A stretch of 64,000 nt of DNA from Rhizomys pruinosus (GCA_009823505.1 VZQC01005746.1:793454-857453); one strand, 5' to 3'; numbered from the stretch's first letter, positions 23,348 to 34,039 are shown. A program made the numbers and translations. Notes: generated by a model from the letters alone, not told the origin.

Positions 23348-23809
23348 AATAATTTAGTTTTAAAAGGCAGTATTTCATCTGTTCATCAACAATTAACCTC
23401 AGGATATTGGTTCCCGTATGGGTATGTATGTGGTACTATGGTTTTCAGAAAAAAATATATTTTCCTAAAATAAGGTAAAATTAATGTAATGCCCTCCAAA
23501 AGATGGCTTAACTTCTTTCTTACATTAAGAGGCATAAAATCTCTTAAAAAGATATTCTATTTCTCAAAACATCTATTAAAAATGTATCAAGGCCAGGTAC
23601 TATACTGGCTGGGATTTCTCCCAACAACCAATTACATCAGTAAACATTATTACAGCTGTCTTTTATTAAACTAAAAATCAGGCCCAATAAATCCACCAGG
23701 GTTAAAAAGAGCCATGTATAATTTCAAACTCTAAATTAATATATTATTTTAGTTTTCAAACTTAAAATTAAAGGGTAATCTGTATCATTCTTACAAAGAA
23801 CTTTAGCTG

Positions 23810-23960
23810 GCCGGGCGTGGTGGCGCACGCCTTTAATCCTAGCACTTGGGAGGCAGAGGCAGGCAGATCTCTGTGAGTTCAAGGCCAGCCTGGTCTACAG
23901 AGTGAGCTCGACACCAGCTGAAACTAAAGGGAGACCCTGCCTCAAAAATACCAAAAAAAA
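23810..23960 (+). mobile_element. B1 SINE with A-tail
   Basis: Starts ggccgggcgtggtggcgcac and ends ctcaaaaatacc followed by about 18 A. Flanking aactttag/aactttaat may be the target duplication. It is in opposite orientation to the B1 500 bp to the left. Confidence 0.95.
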
Positions 23961-24099
23961 AAAAAAAAACTTTAATAAGCCTTCATCTACAAAAACTTTA
24001 ATAAGCCATTTATGTACAAAATGTTTCTTACCTACAGTAATATAAAATACAAGGTATTCCTACCTACAGTAATATAAAAAATGGTATCTCTAGCCACCT

Positions 24100-24560
24100 G
24101 TGCTAGGCCAGCAGCACAACCTAATATAATAAATAATGTTTACTTAACTGCCTATGCTCTTGCTATTCATATTCCATCAGTAAAAGCACAAAAGGCACCC
24201 CTCAAAGCCAAGATTCCAGCTTTGAGATGAGCCATCTGCAGCCACTTTTTACTTTGCCTCCAGGCATAATCCACGCCTCCAGAGAAACTAAAAGCCAGAG
24301 CTGAGTAGCCAGCCTCCTGCTGGAAAAAAGACTGAGACAACCTGGGTGCTATCTTCAACAACAGAAATAGCTTACTCCTCTTTCTCACCTTCCCCCACCT
24401 AAAAGCCTGAAGACTGCTGGCTAAAGAAAAAACCTACAGGAGACAATAGTAACTGAACTTTATTACATCAATATAGTTACATATACAGATCTCTCCAGCC
24501 AGGCTTGGGACTTTGGGGGTACAAGTAAAAAAAAACTATATTAAAAGGGTTATCAAGTAA
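24100..24560 (+). other. Non-coding body of the LTR-like element, middle part
   Basis: Locally GC-richer between 24,170 and 24,420 with one 73-codon minus-strand frame of no recognised family. Nothing else seen. Confidence 0.45.
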
Positions 24561-25065
24561 TATCTGTATATTTTCATGTATAAGATAAGGAATGTTACTC
24601 TTAGAAAAAATGTCATTTGCATACCTGTATGTCTTTGTATGTCTTTATGTGTAGAACAAGCAATGTTATTTTTAGAAACAATGTAATTTGCATACCTGTA
24701 TGTCTTTGTATGTCTTCATATGTAGGACAAGAAATGTTATTTTTAAAAACAATGTCATTTGCATACCTGTATGTCTTTGTATGTCTTTATGTGTAGGACA
24801 AGCAATGTTATTTTTAGAGACAATGTCATTTGCATACCTGTAGGTCTTTGTATGTCTTTATGTGTAGGACAAGCAACGTTATTTTTAGAAACAGTGTCAT
24901 TAGGATACCTGTATGTCTTTGTATGTCTTCATGTGTAGGACAGACAAGCAATGTTATTTTTAGAGACAATGTCATTTGCATACCTGTATGTTTTTGTATG
25001 TCTTTATGTGTAGAACAAGCAATGTTATTTTAGAGACTATGTCACTCACATACCTGTATGTTTTA
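24560..25065 (+). repeat. 71-bp minisatellite, ~7 units, with octamer motif
   Basis: The anchor catacctgta (or catacctgtag) recurs at about 24,620, 24,691, 24,762, 24,833, 24,904, 24,979 and 25,049: spacings of 71, 71, 71, 71, 75 and 70 bp. Each unit reads roughly atgtctttgtatgtctt, atgtgtaggacaagcaatgt, tatttttagagacaatgt, catttgcat. Five of seven units contain ATTTGCAT, the classic POU/Oct octamer on the minus strand; the fifth and seventh have lost it. It lies inside the LTR-like element. Confidence 0.95.
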
Positions 25066-25284
25066 ATGGGAGAAAAGGTATTACTTTTATTTTGTCATTT
25101 TTAGAGTTCCACCACTTACGGGCAGAGTTGCATACTCAATGGGTCTCTTTGCATCTCTTATGGTCAGTTTGCAATGCATTGGCATCAGTTTCTATGTTTA
25201 ATCAGTACGTGTAAATGTAATTGAGAATCATAGCAACTGGTCTATAGCCTTTTGCTGCCTCTGTGCTCAGAGAAAAATCCTTTT

Positions 25285-25561
25285 TTTAAATTTTATTTAT
25301 GTTTTTTGTTCGTGTATGAATGTACTGTCTGCATGTAGGTTTGTGCACCCGTGTCGTGCAATGCCACGGACGTCAGAAGAGGGTCTCGGATTCCCCTGGA
25401 ACTGGAGTTCTCCTGAAATTGGAGTTACAGACGGTTCTCAGCCGCCATGTGGGTGCTGGGGATTGAACCTGGGTCCTCTGCAAGAGCAGTTGGTGCTCTT
25501 AACCGCTAGGCTATCTCTCATAGCGCAGCCATTAAAGGCTGAGGCTGAGAACTGCAAAAAA
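25285..25561 (-). mobile_element. B2 SINE with 16-bp target-site duplication
   Basis: Antisense B2: tail at the left, gtactgtctgcatgtagg, ggttctcagccgccatgtg, head at the right. Direct repeat agagaaaaatcctttt at 25,269-25,284 and 25,562-25,577. The text between the B2 head and the right repeat (tagcgcagccattaaaggct and on) is extra and unexplained. Confidence 0.93.
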
Positions 25562-25782
25562 AGAGAAAAATCCTTTTAACAAAAGCCCCGTTACCTACAA
25601 CCTAAGTTCCCCTAGGCTACCATAATATTTCTTTTTGTTAAAACTAATTCTCACCTCAGAAAGTTGACTTTCTAGCTTGTCAAAAGCCAGTTTGGGGTTA
25701 CAGCTCAAATGACTTTAATCCAGTATCAAACCATCCCAAAATATCTCCTAGAGGACTATAACATTACTGCTACATTTTAATT

Positions 25783-25800
25783 AAAAAACAAAGGAGGGGC
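25783..25800 (+). promoter_or_regulatory. Polypurine tract of LTR-like element
   Basis: aaaaaacaaaggaggggc lies directly before the TG that opens the right-hand LTR copy. It would be the plus-strand primer site for reverse transcription. Confidence 0.65.
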
Positions 25801-26050
25801 TGTAGGAATGAGACTTTGCCTGGCTTGAGGAAAGAACTTGTAAGACCTATCCCGAAAAACATCTGAGAATTATCTGATATCTCCTTGGGCATTTCAGTTG
25901 TGTCTGTGAGTTATCCATAGCTCCAGAAGGTCCGGATATTACAATGTTTTCTGACCTCGCCTATCTCTTCAAAGTTTCAGGACCAGATAGCCCCTTCCCT
26001 TGAGGCATTGAGCAAAATGTTGCACCTCTAATTTACCTGTTGCACAAACA

Positions 26051-26052
<2 letters not shown>
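25801..26052 (+). repeat. 3' LTR copy, truncated by AT microsatellite
   Basis: Begins tgtaggaatgagactttgcc and parallels 21,138-21,389. It ends at acaaacagga where (AT)n begins, so its U3 end, R and U5 are missing or displaced. Confidence 0.75.
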
Positions 26053-26093
<41 letters not shown>

Positions 26094-26280
26094 TTAGACA
26101 TCACATACAGTTTATTTTCAGATGACATAATTTTAGTATAGGTGTAATATATATTATATATATGTAATATATATGTATATGTGTAATATATATGTAATAT
26201 ATATAATATATATTACACCTATACTAAAATTATATATATATATACTAAAATATATAGATATATATAAATCATATTTCAGG
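26053..26280. repeat. AT-rich microsatellite with 30-bp inverted repeat
   Basis: (AT)n at 26,053-26,090, then a palindromic stretch: the arm at 26,129-26,158 (aattttagtataggtgtaat...) is the exact reverse complement of 26,202-26,231, with a 43-bp AT-rich loop. Cruciform-prone and a likely assembly or instability hotspot. Confidence 0.92.
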
Positions 26281-26399
26281 ATTTACTTTTTCCATTTTAA
26301 TTTTATATTAGTCTAAAATATGCCTATTTACCCTGCACCCATATACCAAGATTAAAGTCTGAAAATAAGTGGTAGCTTAATTCTAGAGCCTGTTAAGAG

Positions 26400-26825
26400 A
26401 TTCACATTCTTTCTTTACCGCTGCATAGAACTCCATTGTGTAGATGTACCACATTTTCTCTATCAACTCATCGGTTGAGGGGCACTTGGGTTGGTTCTAT
26501 CTCTTCACTATTGTGAAGAGAGCTGCAATAAACATGGCAGTGCATGTATCTATGTAGTAGGATGAGTCTTGTGAGTATACACCTAGGAGTGGTATGACTG
26601 GGTCAGGTGGTAGGCTCATTTTGAGTCCTTTAAGTGCTCTCCACACTGCTTTCCATAGTGGTTTACATTCCCAACAGCAGTGGATGAGTGTTTCCCTTTC
26701 CCTACAACCTCTCCAGCATTTGGTATCATTTCTTTTTTTGATCCTAGCGAGTCTTATCAGAGTGAGATGATATCATAAAGTGGTTTTAATTTGCATTTCC
26801 TTAATTATTAGTGATGATGAACACT
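26400..26825 (-). mobile_element. L1 ORF2 C-terminal fragment (continues after nested insertion)
   Basis: Antisense of the L1 ORF2 end, parallel to 14,976-15,395: ctgcatagaactccattgtg, gagagctgcaataaacatgg, ggatgagtcttgtgag, ttccttaattattagtgatg. It breaks off at about 26,825 in a B1 tail and resumes at 28,026. Confidence 0.9.
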
Positions 26826-26969
26826 TTTATTTTTTTGGTCTTTTTGAGACAGAGTTTCCCTGTAGTCCCAGTTGTCCTGGAACTCTCTATGTAGACCAGG
26901 CTAGCCTTGAATTCACAGATATTGACCTGGCTCTGCCTCCTGAATGCTGGGATTAAAGATTTGCAATAC

Positions 26970-28008
26970 TGCCACAGACCGTCCCAGCCGGAGGGTTCCC
27001 TCTGCCTGCGGGAATCAAGGTCTTGGATAGGAAGGCACGGATTAGGTGATGTCAGTCAGAAACAACACCAGAAACGGCTTTGAATCTGCTGCATTTTACT
27101 GAGAGCAAGTGAAAGTTTTTTATACAAAAGCAGGGAAAGCAGATAAGAATTAGCACTCTTCTCTCAGGAACAAAAGGCTCATTACCAAAGGAACTCACAC
27201 CTGGGTTTCCAAGGACAGCAAGTCAGATAAATTTACACATCAATTGGGCAGGGGAGATAAGCAACAAAACAGCAGTCCTAAAACCACAAACCATAAACAG
27301 TATGTCTTTGTGAGACTTTGTTTCTCTCTGAAGTTCCAATTTGGTGTTTCTCATCCTTCCTGGAGCCCGATTTTTCCAAGGCTGCTTGTTATCTCTAGGC
27401 TGTAATTCAAGCCAAAGCCTAGGAAAGTCTCTTAATTAGTTCTGTTTTTCTTAAAGGAGAAGCCCGCCACATGCCTCTAACTAAGTATTACATTTTAACA
27501 TGCATAGCTGTAACTAAGACTTTTATCTTACTAATTTTATCAGATGTAGCTTCTTGCTTAAGGGACTGAGCCTTTATTTTTATTAAATCTGGAAAAACAC
27601 TTTTATTATTTGTAACTGACCTATGATATCACTTAGTGTAATGTTTTTCATTTATAATATCTTTGTGGGGACTTCTAGGACAAAGGAACCTTTAGATACT
27701 GTTTTTCTGTATGGTTTTGCTTAGGATCATGAAGCTTCTGTTCACCTGATTTATTTCCAGACACATTTAACTGTCCCTTGTCTGGGACTGAGGTTGTGCT
27801 GAACTCAGGAAAAGAATCAAAAGACAGTGTGCGAAGTCCAACACTCAAGAAGCATAACATCTTTGTAACACATCGTGATCTTGAAAGCTAAGGCCGAGCA
27901 TTCTGCCAGGGACCACTAGGGAGCTTAGCCTCGAAAGACACATATCTCCTGTCTGTTATTATGACTTTCGTCATTGCTCACACAGACGACACTGGAGTTG
28001 GTGTGGCA
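26970..28008 (-). mobile_element. Solo LTR (~1,039 bp) with perfect 6-bp TSD
   Basis: Ends are TGCCACAG...TGTGGCA, that is TG...CA with short inverted termini, flanked on each side by CAATAC (26,964-26,969 and 28,009-28,014). A 6-bp duplication is typical of ERV class II (betaretrovirus-like, ERVK). On the minus strand a TATAAAA box lies at 27,118-27,124, followed within about 30 bp by AGTAAA, a possible alternative poly(A) signal, which leaves about 150 bp for R and U5. No internal retroviral sequence exists, so this is the product of LTR-LTR recombination. Orientation rests on the TATA position. Confidence 0.87.
27118..27124 (-). promoter_or_regulatory. TATA box of solo LTR
   Basis: TATAAAA on the minus strand, about 150 bp from the LTR 3' end, an expected core-promoter position. 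Confidence 0.6.
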
Positions 28009-28025
28009 CAATACCACACCTGGCA

Positions 28026-28440
28026 TGTTTCTCAGCCATCTTTATTTCCTCATTTGTGAAGTCTCTGTTCATCTCTTTGCTCCAGCTTTTGAGTGAGTCA
28101 TTTGTTTTCTTAGTTCTTTGTTTTCTGAGTAGTTTATATATTCTGGAAGTTAATTTGTCACGTGTATCAGTGGTGAAGGTTTCTTCCTACTCTGTTGGTT
28201 TTCTCTTCACTTCACTGATTGTTTCTTTTACCATACAGAAACTTTTGAGTTTAATGAGGTCACACTTGTCAGTTGTCGACCTTATTTCTGGTGCAACTAC
28301 TGTCTGATTTAGAAAGTCTTCTCCTACTCCTATGTCTTTAGGTGAATGCCAACATTTTAGTCTATCACTTTCAGAGTTTCAGGTTTTATGTTGAGGTCTT
28401 TGTTCCATTTGAGGTTGATTTCTTTTTGTACAGGAAAATA
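28026..28440 (-). mobile_element. L1 ORF2 fragment, continuation
   Basis: Resumes the L1 interrupted at 26,825: tttctcagccatctttattt parallels 15,415 onward. It runs to about 28,435 at ttctttttgtacagg, the antisense of the region before WNKDLNIKPETL. Confidence 0.9.
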
Positions 28441-28660
28441 AACAATCAAGGAAGTGAAGAGAAAGCCCACAGAGTGGGAGGAAACCTTCAATGATACATC
28501 TGACAGAGCATTAACAACCAGAATATATAAACTAATCAAAAAACAAAGAAGTAAGAAAACAAATGACACACTCAAAAGATGGAGTAAAGAGCTAAATAGA
28601 GACTTCACAGGTGAGGAAGCAAAGATGACTGAGAAACATCTTTAAAAGTGTTCAACACCA
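28441..28660 (+). mobile_element. L1 ORF2 fragment, inverted relative to neighbour
   Basis: Sense L1 ORF2 C-terminal text: EVKRKPTEWEETFND, LTTRIYKLIKKQRSKKTND, LKRWSKELNRDFTGEEAKM. The same coding region is present antisense at about 28,026-28,235, so the two form an imperfect inverted repeat. Ends near 28,660. Confidence 0.88.
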
Positions 28661-30680
28661 GAAGGATATGTGTTTACAGGCTGTTGCAGGAAGCCCTGAG
28701 TTCTCGGCTGAGAAAGAGTCTGGTTAATTTGAGAGGGGGGTCTTATCCCTAAATTTCTAGCTCTTGTTTAGTTGTTACACTCTGGAAAGGGTCATCCGAA
28801 TCACCAAAAGGGAATCTGGATGGTGATACTCTGACTTCTTCAATGCCGAAAAGGGATTTTGGGTATGGCAACTGGGGCATCCCCCATGCAAAGGGTCAAT
28901 CTAAAAGACCCCCAAGCATAACTATAGAGGGAAAAAATCCCTAACTTGTGCCCATGAAAGCAAAATGAAGTCTGAAGTAGTTAGGTACATGATCTAGGCA
29001 GGGGACCAGAAGCAAAAAGAGGGTGAATTCCAATGTCCAACTTAAAAGTCCATTAGAATTTCTTGACCAGGGGTTTCAAAGCATTCATTTATTGGGTTTC
29101 TCCTTCTGTTTGTTTGGCCATGATGTCTGGATTCAGGATCTGCTTTTCAGGCTTTTTAATAGTCAGGATATGAGTTTCCACTTAGATAGTTGCTAGAAAG
29201 AAAGAGGAAATTTTTATTATTGAGCATTAATTAACAATTGTGGACTTGTCCTTTCGCTGCAGCTGACCCTACTCTGTTAATCAAAGCCAAGATCTAAGGT
29301 TTTTATAGTTTAATATTTTATATAACTTTATGCCCAATATGTGGAGGCACAATTTTTCAGGCTTTAAAAGTAATATATTGACTATTTATCTTTTGGTTAT
29401 ACCTTCTTTTTGGATGCTTAAGCTCACACAGTTATCCCAGATTAAACAAACTACTTTTTCAAGGTCATTTAGGCTCTGGTCTTCAGGGGACACTCGGTTT
29501 TGTGGGGGGGTCTCCTGGCTCCTTCTATCCATTGTTAACCAGTTCCATCTGCCAAGGACAAGGTCAGGTTTTGCTAGACTGGGCTTCCCTTTGGAGCTCA
29601 AAGCAACTTTCCTCTTTATTGAGCTTCCACTTTATAGACTGGACACAGGCTAGGGTTCTGTTGGTGGATCTCCAAGACCTCCATACACAGGAAGCCTGGT
29701 GACTCACAATTGTAGAACATTTTAAAAGATGCCCCCATACAATATCCCCTGGGACTAATTGACCTTGGAGGGCAAGGAACAAAATTGTCCCTTATATCCC
29801 TTGGTCAAATTAGTATGGGACTTTGGTATGGGCATTAAGCATCCAAACAAGATAGCTTACACCAATCTGGTACTTTAAATTACTGTATCATATTTAGATA
29901 AAGCTTGAAGAAAAGCCTAAGAAGCCTTGCATAAACAATGACTGAAAGAAATTTAACACCATAGGAAAAGCAGGCAAAGCCAATAAGAGAAATTTAAACA
30001 ATTTTAGGCATATCTTAAATATACATGATTTACTACAAACATAAGTAGTCTGTTTACTTTCCCAGGCAGGGAACATACCCATTGACCAGAATTAAGCTGA
30101 AAAAAAATTTACCAAGTCCGTACAAATTGTCTCCTTCTGGGGTGTATGCCACTAGTTCAGGGAAGTAAACCTAGCTTTCCTTGAGTCAAGTTATCTTGAA
30201 ATGGGCAGAACAGATATCAAAAGTAACACTTGACTAATAGACAGAGACCAAAAAAAAGTTCACTTGTCTATGCCCCTTTAATCCGAATTTATAACTGGAA
30301 GTCCATATAAGCCAGGAACAGACTGAAAACCAACCACAACCCTGTGTGGTTATAATCCCATTTAGACCACTGGTAAACTAGCTTTAATGTTTATACCATT
30401 TCACTCTAGAAACATTAACAACTTCAATCCAGTACAAGTATCTTATTTCCTACTAAACTTTGCAATATTTATGCCCATCCACTCAAATGAGGATGTTCCC
30501 TAAAACATATCACCACAAAATAAAAAGCTTAAAGTGACCCTACAAGTCCCAGGGCAGGCTCTTGCCAACCAAATCTTTCCAGATATTCAGAAACACACCA
30601 CAAAGACTTGGCAAAAAGCTTGTCTATCCACCCCAAAGATGTTCCACCTAGTGATCAAATATCCCCACACACAAAACACA
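28661..30680. other. Unclassified non-coding DNA, possibly retroviral-derived
   Basis: No gene recognised. The style of 28,690-29,800 (a tgttgcagg...ttgttaca block at 28,685-28,783 and long gapless antisense phrases) hints at an old ERV in minus orientation, but I found no paired LTR, primer site or domain to support it. Confidence 0.35.
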
Positions 30681-30682
30681 AC

Positions 30683-31165
30683 CAAAGGCCTTGAATTCTA
30701 TTTTATCTAGTATTACCATAGCAAATCCTCCTTCCTTCTTAGTGCCATTTACTTGTATTATTTTTTTTAGCCTCCTTTCACCTTGGGATAATATCTATCT
30801 TTAACGATAATGTAATTTTCTTGGAGACAAGAAGAGAAAAGGGTTTTGTTTCTTAATCCATTTTAGTAGTCTCTGTTAATTGGAGAATTCATTCTATTGA
30901 TATTAAAATTGTTGTTGAGAGAATTAAGTTGTTTCCAATCATTTTGGTTTCTAGTACATTCTTACTCTAGGTTTTTATTTCCATAGTGGTAGTATCATTT
31001 GTTTACTAGAGTTGACTGGTTATAGTCATCCCTACCCGCCAGTCTTTGTATTGCTTGAAGTATTCTCTGAAGGCCTGGCTTATTCTTTCAAGTTATTTAC
31101 ATCAAGGAACATTTTCCTTTCTCCTTAAATTATAATAGACATTTTTGATGGATACTTTAGACTCA
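30683..31165 (-). mobile_element. Old L1 fragment (ORF2 start, inter-ORF, ORF1 end)
   Basis: Antisense text parallels 18,420-18,900: ttgaattctattttatctag, ccattttagtagtctctg, tattctctgaaggcctgg, catcaaggaacattttcctt. It is more diverged than the other L1 copies, so older. Confidence 0.8.
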
Positions 31166-31368
31166 AAAATCTCAACTCTATCCAAACACTGTACAGACCA
31201 ACACCTCTCACCCAAATAGCAAACAGTTCACCCAAAACCCAAGCTGGCCCAAACACCCAAGCCTGGGAAACCCACTCCCAAGGGCCCCAGGTACTCCCAG
31301 TCTCATGGGCTGGAAGATCACAACATTTCTACTGCAATACAGCCAGAGCCCGGCACATCCAAGTGGGG

Positions 31369-31776
31369 TGTTCTAGTTTGTCTTCCATTGCTGTGACAAA
31401 ACATTCTGACCGACACCAACTTGGGGAGGAAAGGGTTTATTCAGGTTACATCTCCTGGGTCACAGTTCTTCACTTAGGGAGCCCAAGACAGGAACTCAGG
31501 GCAGGAACCTGGAGGCAGGAGCTGAAGCACAGACCAGGGAGGAATGCTGTTCACTGGCTTGCTCTCCTGGCCCATGCTCAGCCTGCCCTCTTATACAGTA
31601 CACAACAACCTGCCCAAGGTGGCACCACCCATTATGGGCTGGGCCCTCCCACACTGCTCGACCATCAAGACAATACTCCACAGATGTAGTCACAGGCCAA
31701 TCCAATGGAGCCAATTCCCCAATTGAGGCTCCCTCAACCCAAGTGTGTCAAGTTGACACTAACGCTATCCAGCACA
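31369..31776 (+). mobile_element. Medium-reiteration rodent repeat (~400 bp)
   Basis: Widely dispersed rodent repeat recognisable by cttggggaggaaagggttta, ctggaggcaggagctgaag, gggctgggccctcccaca and the terminal gtgtcaagttgacac. Name uncertain (RMER/MaLR-type). A second copy lies inverted at 51,640-51,925. Confidence 0.75.
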
Positions 31777-32120
31777 TGGGGTGAACCCGAATCTCCCACC
31801 TGGTGAGAGATGTGCTCATGGAACCACTGTACACCACCCTTAATCTACCAGCCTATACTCCATGGCCAAGCACCAAGGTCTATACCTGGGTTCAGTAGGA
31901 GAAAGGCTCAGCCAACACTGGGACTTTCCCGGTTATTTCCTGACACTCTCAGGTGATAGGTATAGCGCCAAAATGTAGTCCCTAAGGACCCAAATGCCCT
32001 CGGACCACCTCTGATGCTTCCCAACGTGCTTGGGATACCCTGAGTGCCCCTCCCTGACTTTGGCCTTAGCTGCTCAGAATGCACCCATTGCCTCAGGAGC
32101 TGCCATCTTGGAAAAACCCC

Positions 32121-32337
32121 TGGCTCAGTAGTTTTAAGAACACCTGCTTCTCTTGAAGAGGACCCAGGTTTGGTTCTCAACCCCCAAGTAAGATAGCCCA
32201 CAACCATCTGTTACTCCAGTTCAAGGGGAACCAACACCCCATTCTGGCTTTCATAGGCGCTACAGATATGTGGTACACATATAGACATGTTGGCAAAACC
32301 CTCACACATATAAAATAAAAATAAATCTTTAAAATAT
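32121..32337 (+). mobile_element. B3-like SINE
   Basis: Degenerate tRNA-like head (aggacccaggtttggttctc), middle gttactccagttcaagggga, end aaaataaaaataaatcttta. B2-related, older than the B2 copies. Confidence 0.75.
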
Positions 32338-32343
32338 GAACTG

Positions 32344-32510
32344 AGAGCTGGGTGTGGTGGCACGCAACTTTAGTCCCAGCTCGGGAGGTAAAGGTAGGCG
32401 GATCTCTGTGAGTTCAAGGCCAGCTTGGTCTACAGAGCGAGCTCCAGGACAGCTCGTACTAAAAGGGAGAACTTGCCTCAAAAATACCAAGGAAAAAAGG
32501 AAAAAAAATA
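32344..32510 (+). mobile_element. B1 SINE
   Basis: gctgggtgtggtggcacgca to ttgcctcaaaaatacc plus A-rich tail. Lies directly after the B3-like SINE. Confidence 0.93.
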
Positions 32511-32644
32511 AACTGAGAATAAATCTGATAGACTTCTTCAGCTTCAAAATAGTATTTATTAAGTGTTCAACTATACAGCAGGCTCTATGGTAAGTTCCTT
32601 AAATTTTATTGGAAAAACTTCACAGTAGTTCCATTTTGCATAGA

Positions 32645-32985
32645 ATGGAACTTTATCCCCATTTAATAAATTAAGAAACTGAGTTTAAGGGCTGGAGAGA
32701 TGGCTCAGCAGTTAAGAGTACCAACTGCTCTTGCAGGGGACCTGGGTTTGATTCCCAGCACCCATATGGTGACTAAGAACCATCATTAACTCCAGTTCCA
32801 GGGAAATCTGACACCCTTTTCTGACCTCTGCAGCATTGCAGGACACGGGTGCACCTACTTACATGCAGACAGTATACTCATATACATAAAAAAAAAGAAA
32901 CTGAGTTTAGAGAAGTTAATAGTCACAAGTCACACAGTAGATGGCAATACAAGGGCTTTAATTCTAGCCTCCAGAGGTAGTGTCT
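32645..32985 (-). mobile_element. MIR SINE split by B2
   Basis: Antisense MIR: ttatccccatttaataaatt, gaaactgagttta, then after the B2 gagaagttaatagtcacaag, tcacacagtagatggcaat. Ancient mammalian repeat; the B2 at 32,688 divides it with a 15-bp duplication. Confidence 0.7.
32688..32894 (+). mobile_element. B2 SINE with 15-bp TSD, inserted in MIR
   Basis: gggctggagagatggctcag head; tail ends acataaaaaa. Direct repeat aagaaactgagttta at 32,673-32,687 and 32,895-32,909. Confidence 0.96.
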
Positions 32986-34039
32986 ATTGGCCTCCTGGCT
33001 GTCACTTCCTTACTCTTGTCTTCTCTGGTCTCATGTCATATCTCATGTCATACATGCCAACTGACACAGCTTGTATGCATAGTCTTCTCAAGAAATAGCT
33101 TTGTTCTTCAGTGTGATTTTAATAGACAGAATCCAATGACTGCAGGATGAGATAGATTCTGATTCTGGTGTATTGTAAGCTTATACTGAAGGTAAGAAGG
33201 TGGTGATTTAGAGCTCTTTAGACTCTGAAGAAAGGACATATTTATCATTATAGGAGTTCTTGTTATTGCTACCGCTATTTCTGTTATTGCTACTGTTATA
33301 TACTACTGCTATTTCTGAAGAATGATCCCCCTTAGCTCTCTGTTAATAGATCCCCTCTTTACATAAGATAAGAATAATTGTTCAGGGTCTTACTTTGGAG
33401 TGAAGCATGAGATAAGAAAAGTAGATAGGCCAGACTTGTCTATAATGCTTTTGAAGCCTCAGGCAAAAGCACAAATGGAAACCTACACTTCATGACCTGA
33501 ACCATTTTGGGGGGTGGGGCGCAGAAAACAGACCCATTGCATCCATTGGAGAGAAGGGACTCTGGGACCTAGATCTCAAACCATGGTCTAGGAAAGATGG
33601 GCATGGATTGGGGGTGAGCAGGCCTTCCTTTGGTCTCTGAACCCTATGGGAAAGAACCACAGGAAGATTCCTTCACATCCCTGTAAAACATAGGGCCTAA
33701 AAGTGGTCCTGAATCTTGCTATGACTTCCTTTTTTTTTTTACAAAAGAGGAAATGAACATTTGGACAATTTATGGAGCTCATTCAGGCAAGGGAAATTAG
33801 GAAGAAGAAGCGGGACTTGGACCAGAGACATAATATTAAACTCAAGACTTCTTTCACTGTGCAGATTGTCCCACTGGATATTTAAAAGAATAACAGGTAT
33901 CAAAAAAACCCTTTTTAAACCCAAATAATGTAACTTTTGATTCATAATAAATGCATAACAGTGGCAAATTAAGTTTAATTAAAATATTATATTTTAAATT
34001 ATTTTTAATTGTAGTAAAAACACATAATAGGCTTATCCT
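32986..34039. other. Single-copy-looking DNA
   Basis: No gene or dispersed repeat recognised. A small tgttattgctac-type duplication lies at 33,262-33,298. Confidence 0.5.

Larger units (their letters stand above)
21138..26052 (+). mobile_element. LTR-retrotransposon-like element with paired LTR ends and non-coding body
   Basis: Two direct repeats of about 250 bp, starting tataggaatga at 21,138 and tgtaggaatga at 25,801, run in parallel to acaaacagga at about 21,389 and 26,052. The second copy is preceded by aaaaaacaaaggaggggc (25,783-25,800), a convincing polypurine tract, which fixes the plus orientation. The body between them shows no gag, pro, pol or env that I can recognise and contains a minisatellite, two B1s and a B2. 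It is either a non-autonomous element or a decayed one. Where the first LTR ends and whether a primer-binding site follows are unclear; the second LTR is cut by an AT microsatellite. Confidence 0.7.
26826..28025 (-). mobile_element. B1 SINE split by solo LTR
   Basis: Antisense B1: tail and body at 26,826-26,969 (tttttgagacagagtttccc, tgctgggattaaaga), head remainder at 28,009-28,025 (caataccacacctggca). The gap is filled by the LTR at 26,970-28,008, with caatac present on both sides. Confidence 0.88.

Noticed and set aside
24560..25065. CRISPR-like regular repeat array
   Set aside because: Units are contiguous 71-bp tandem copies with no unique spacers, and the genome is mammalian.
28685..28783. 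Small TGTTGC...TTACA block as a solo LTR
   Set aside because: Too short, no target duplication and no second copy in the window.
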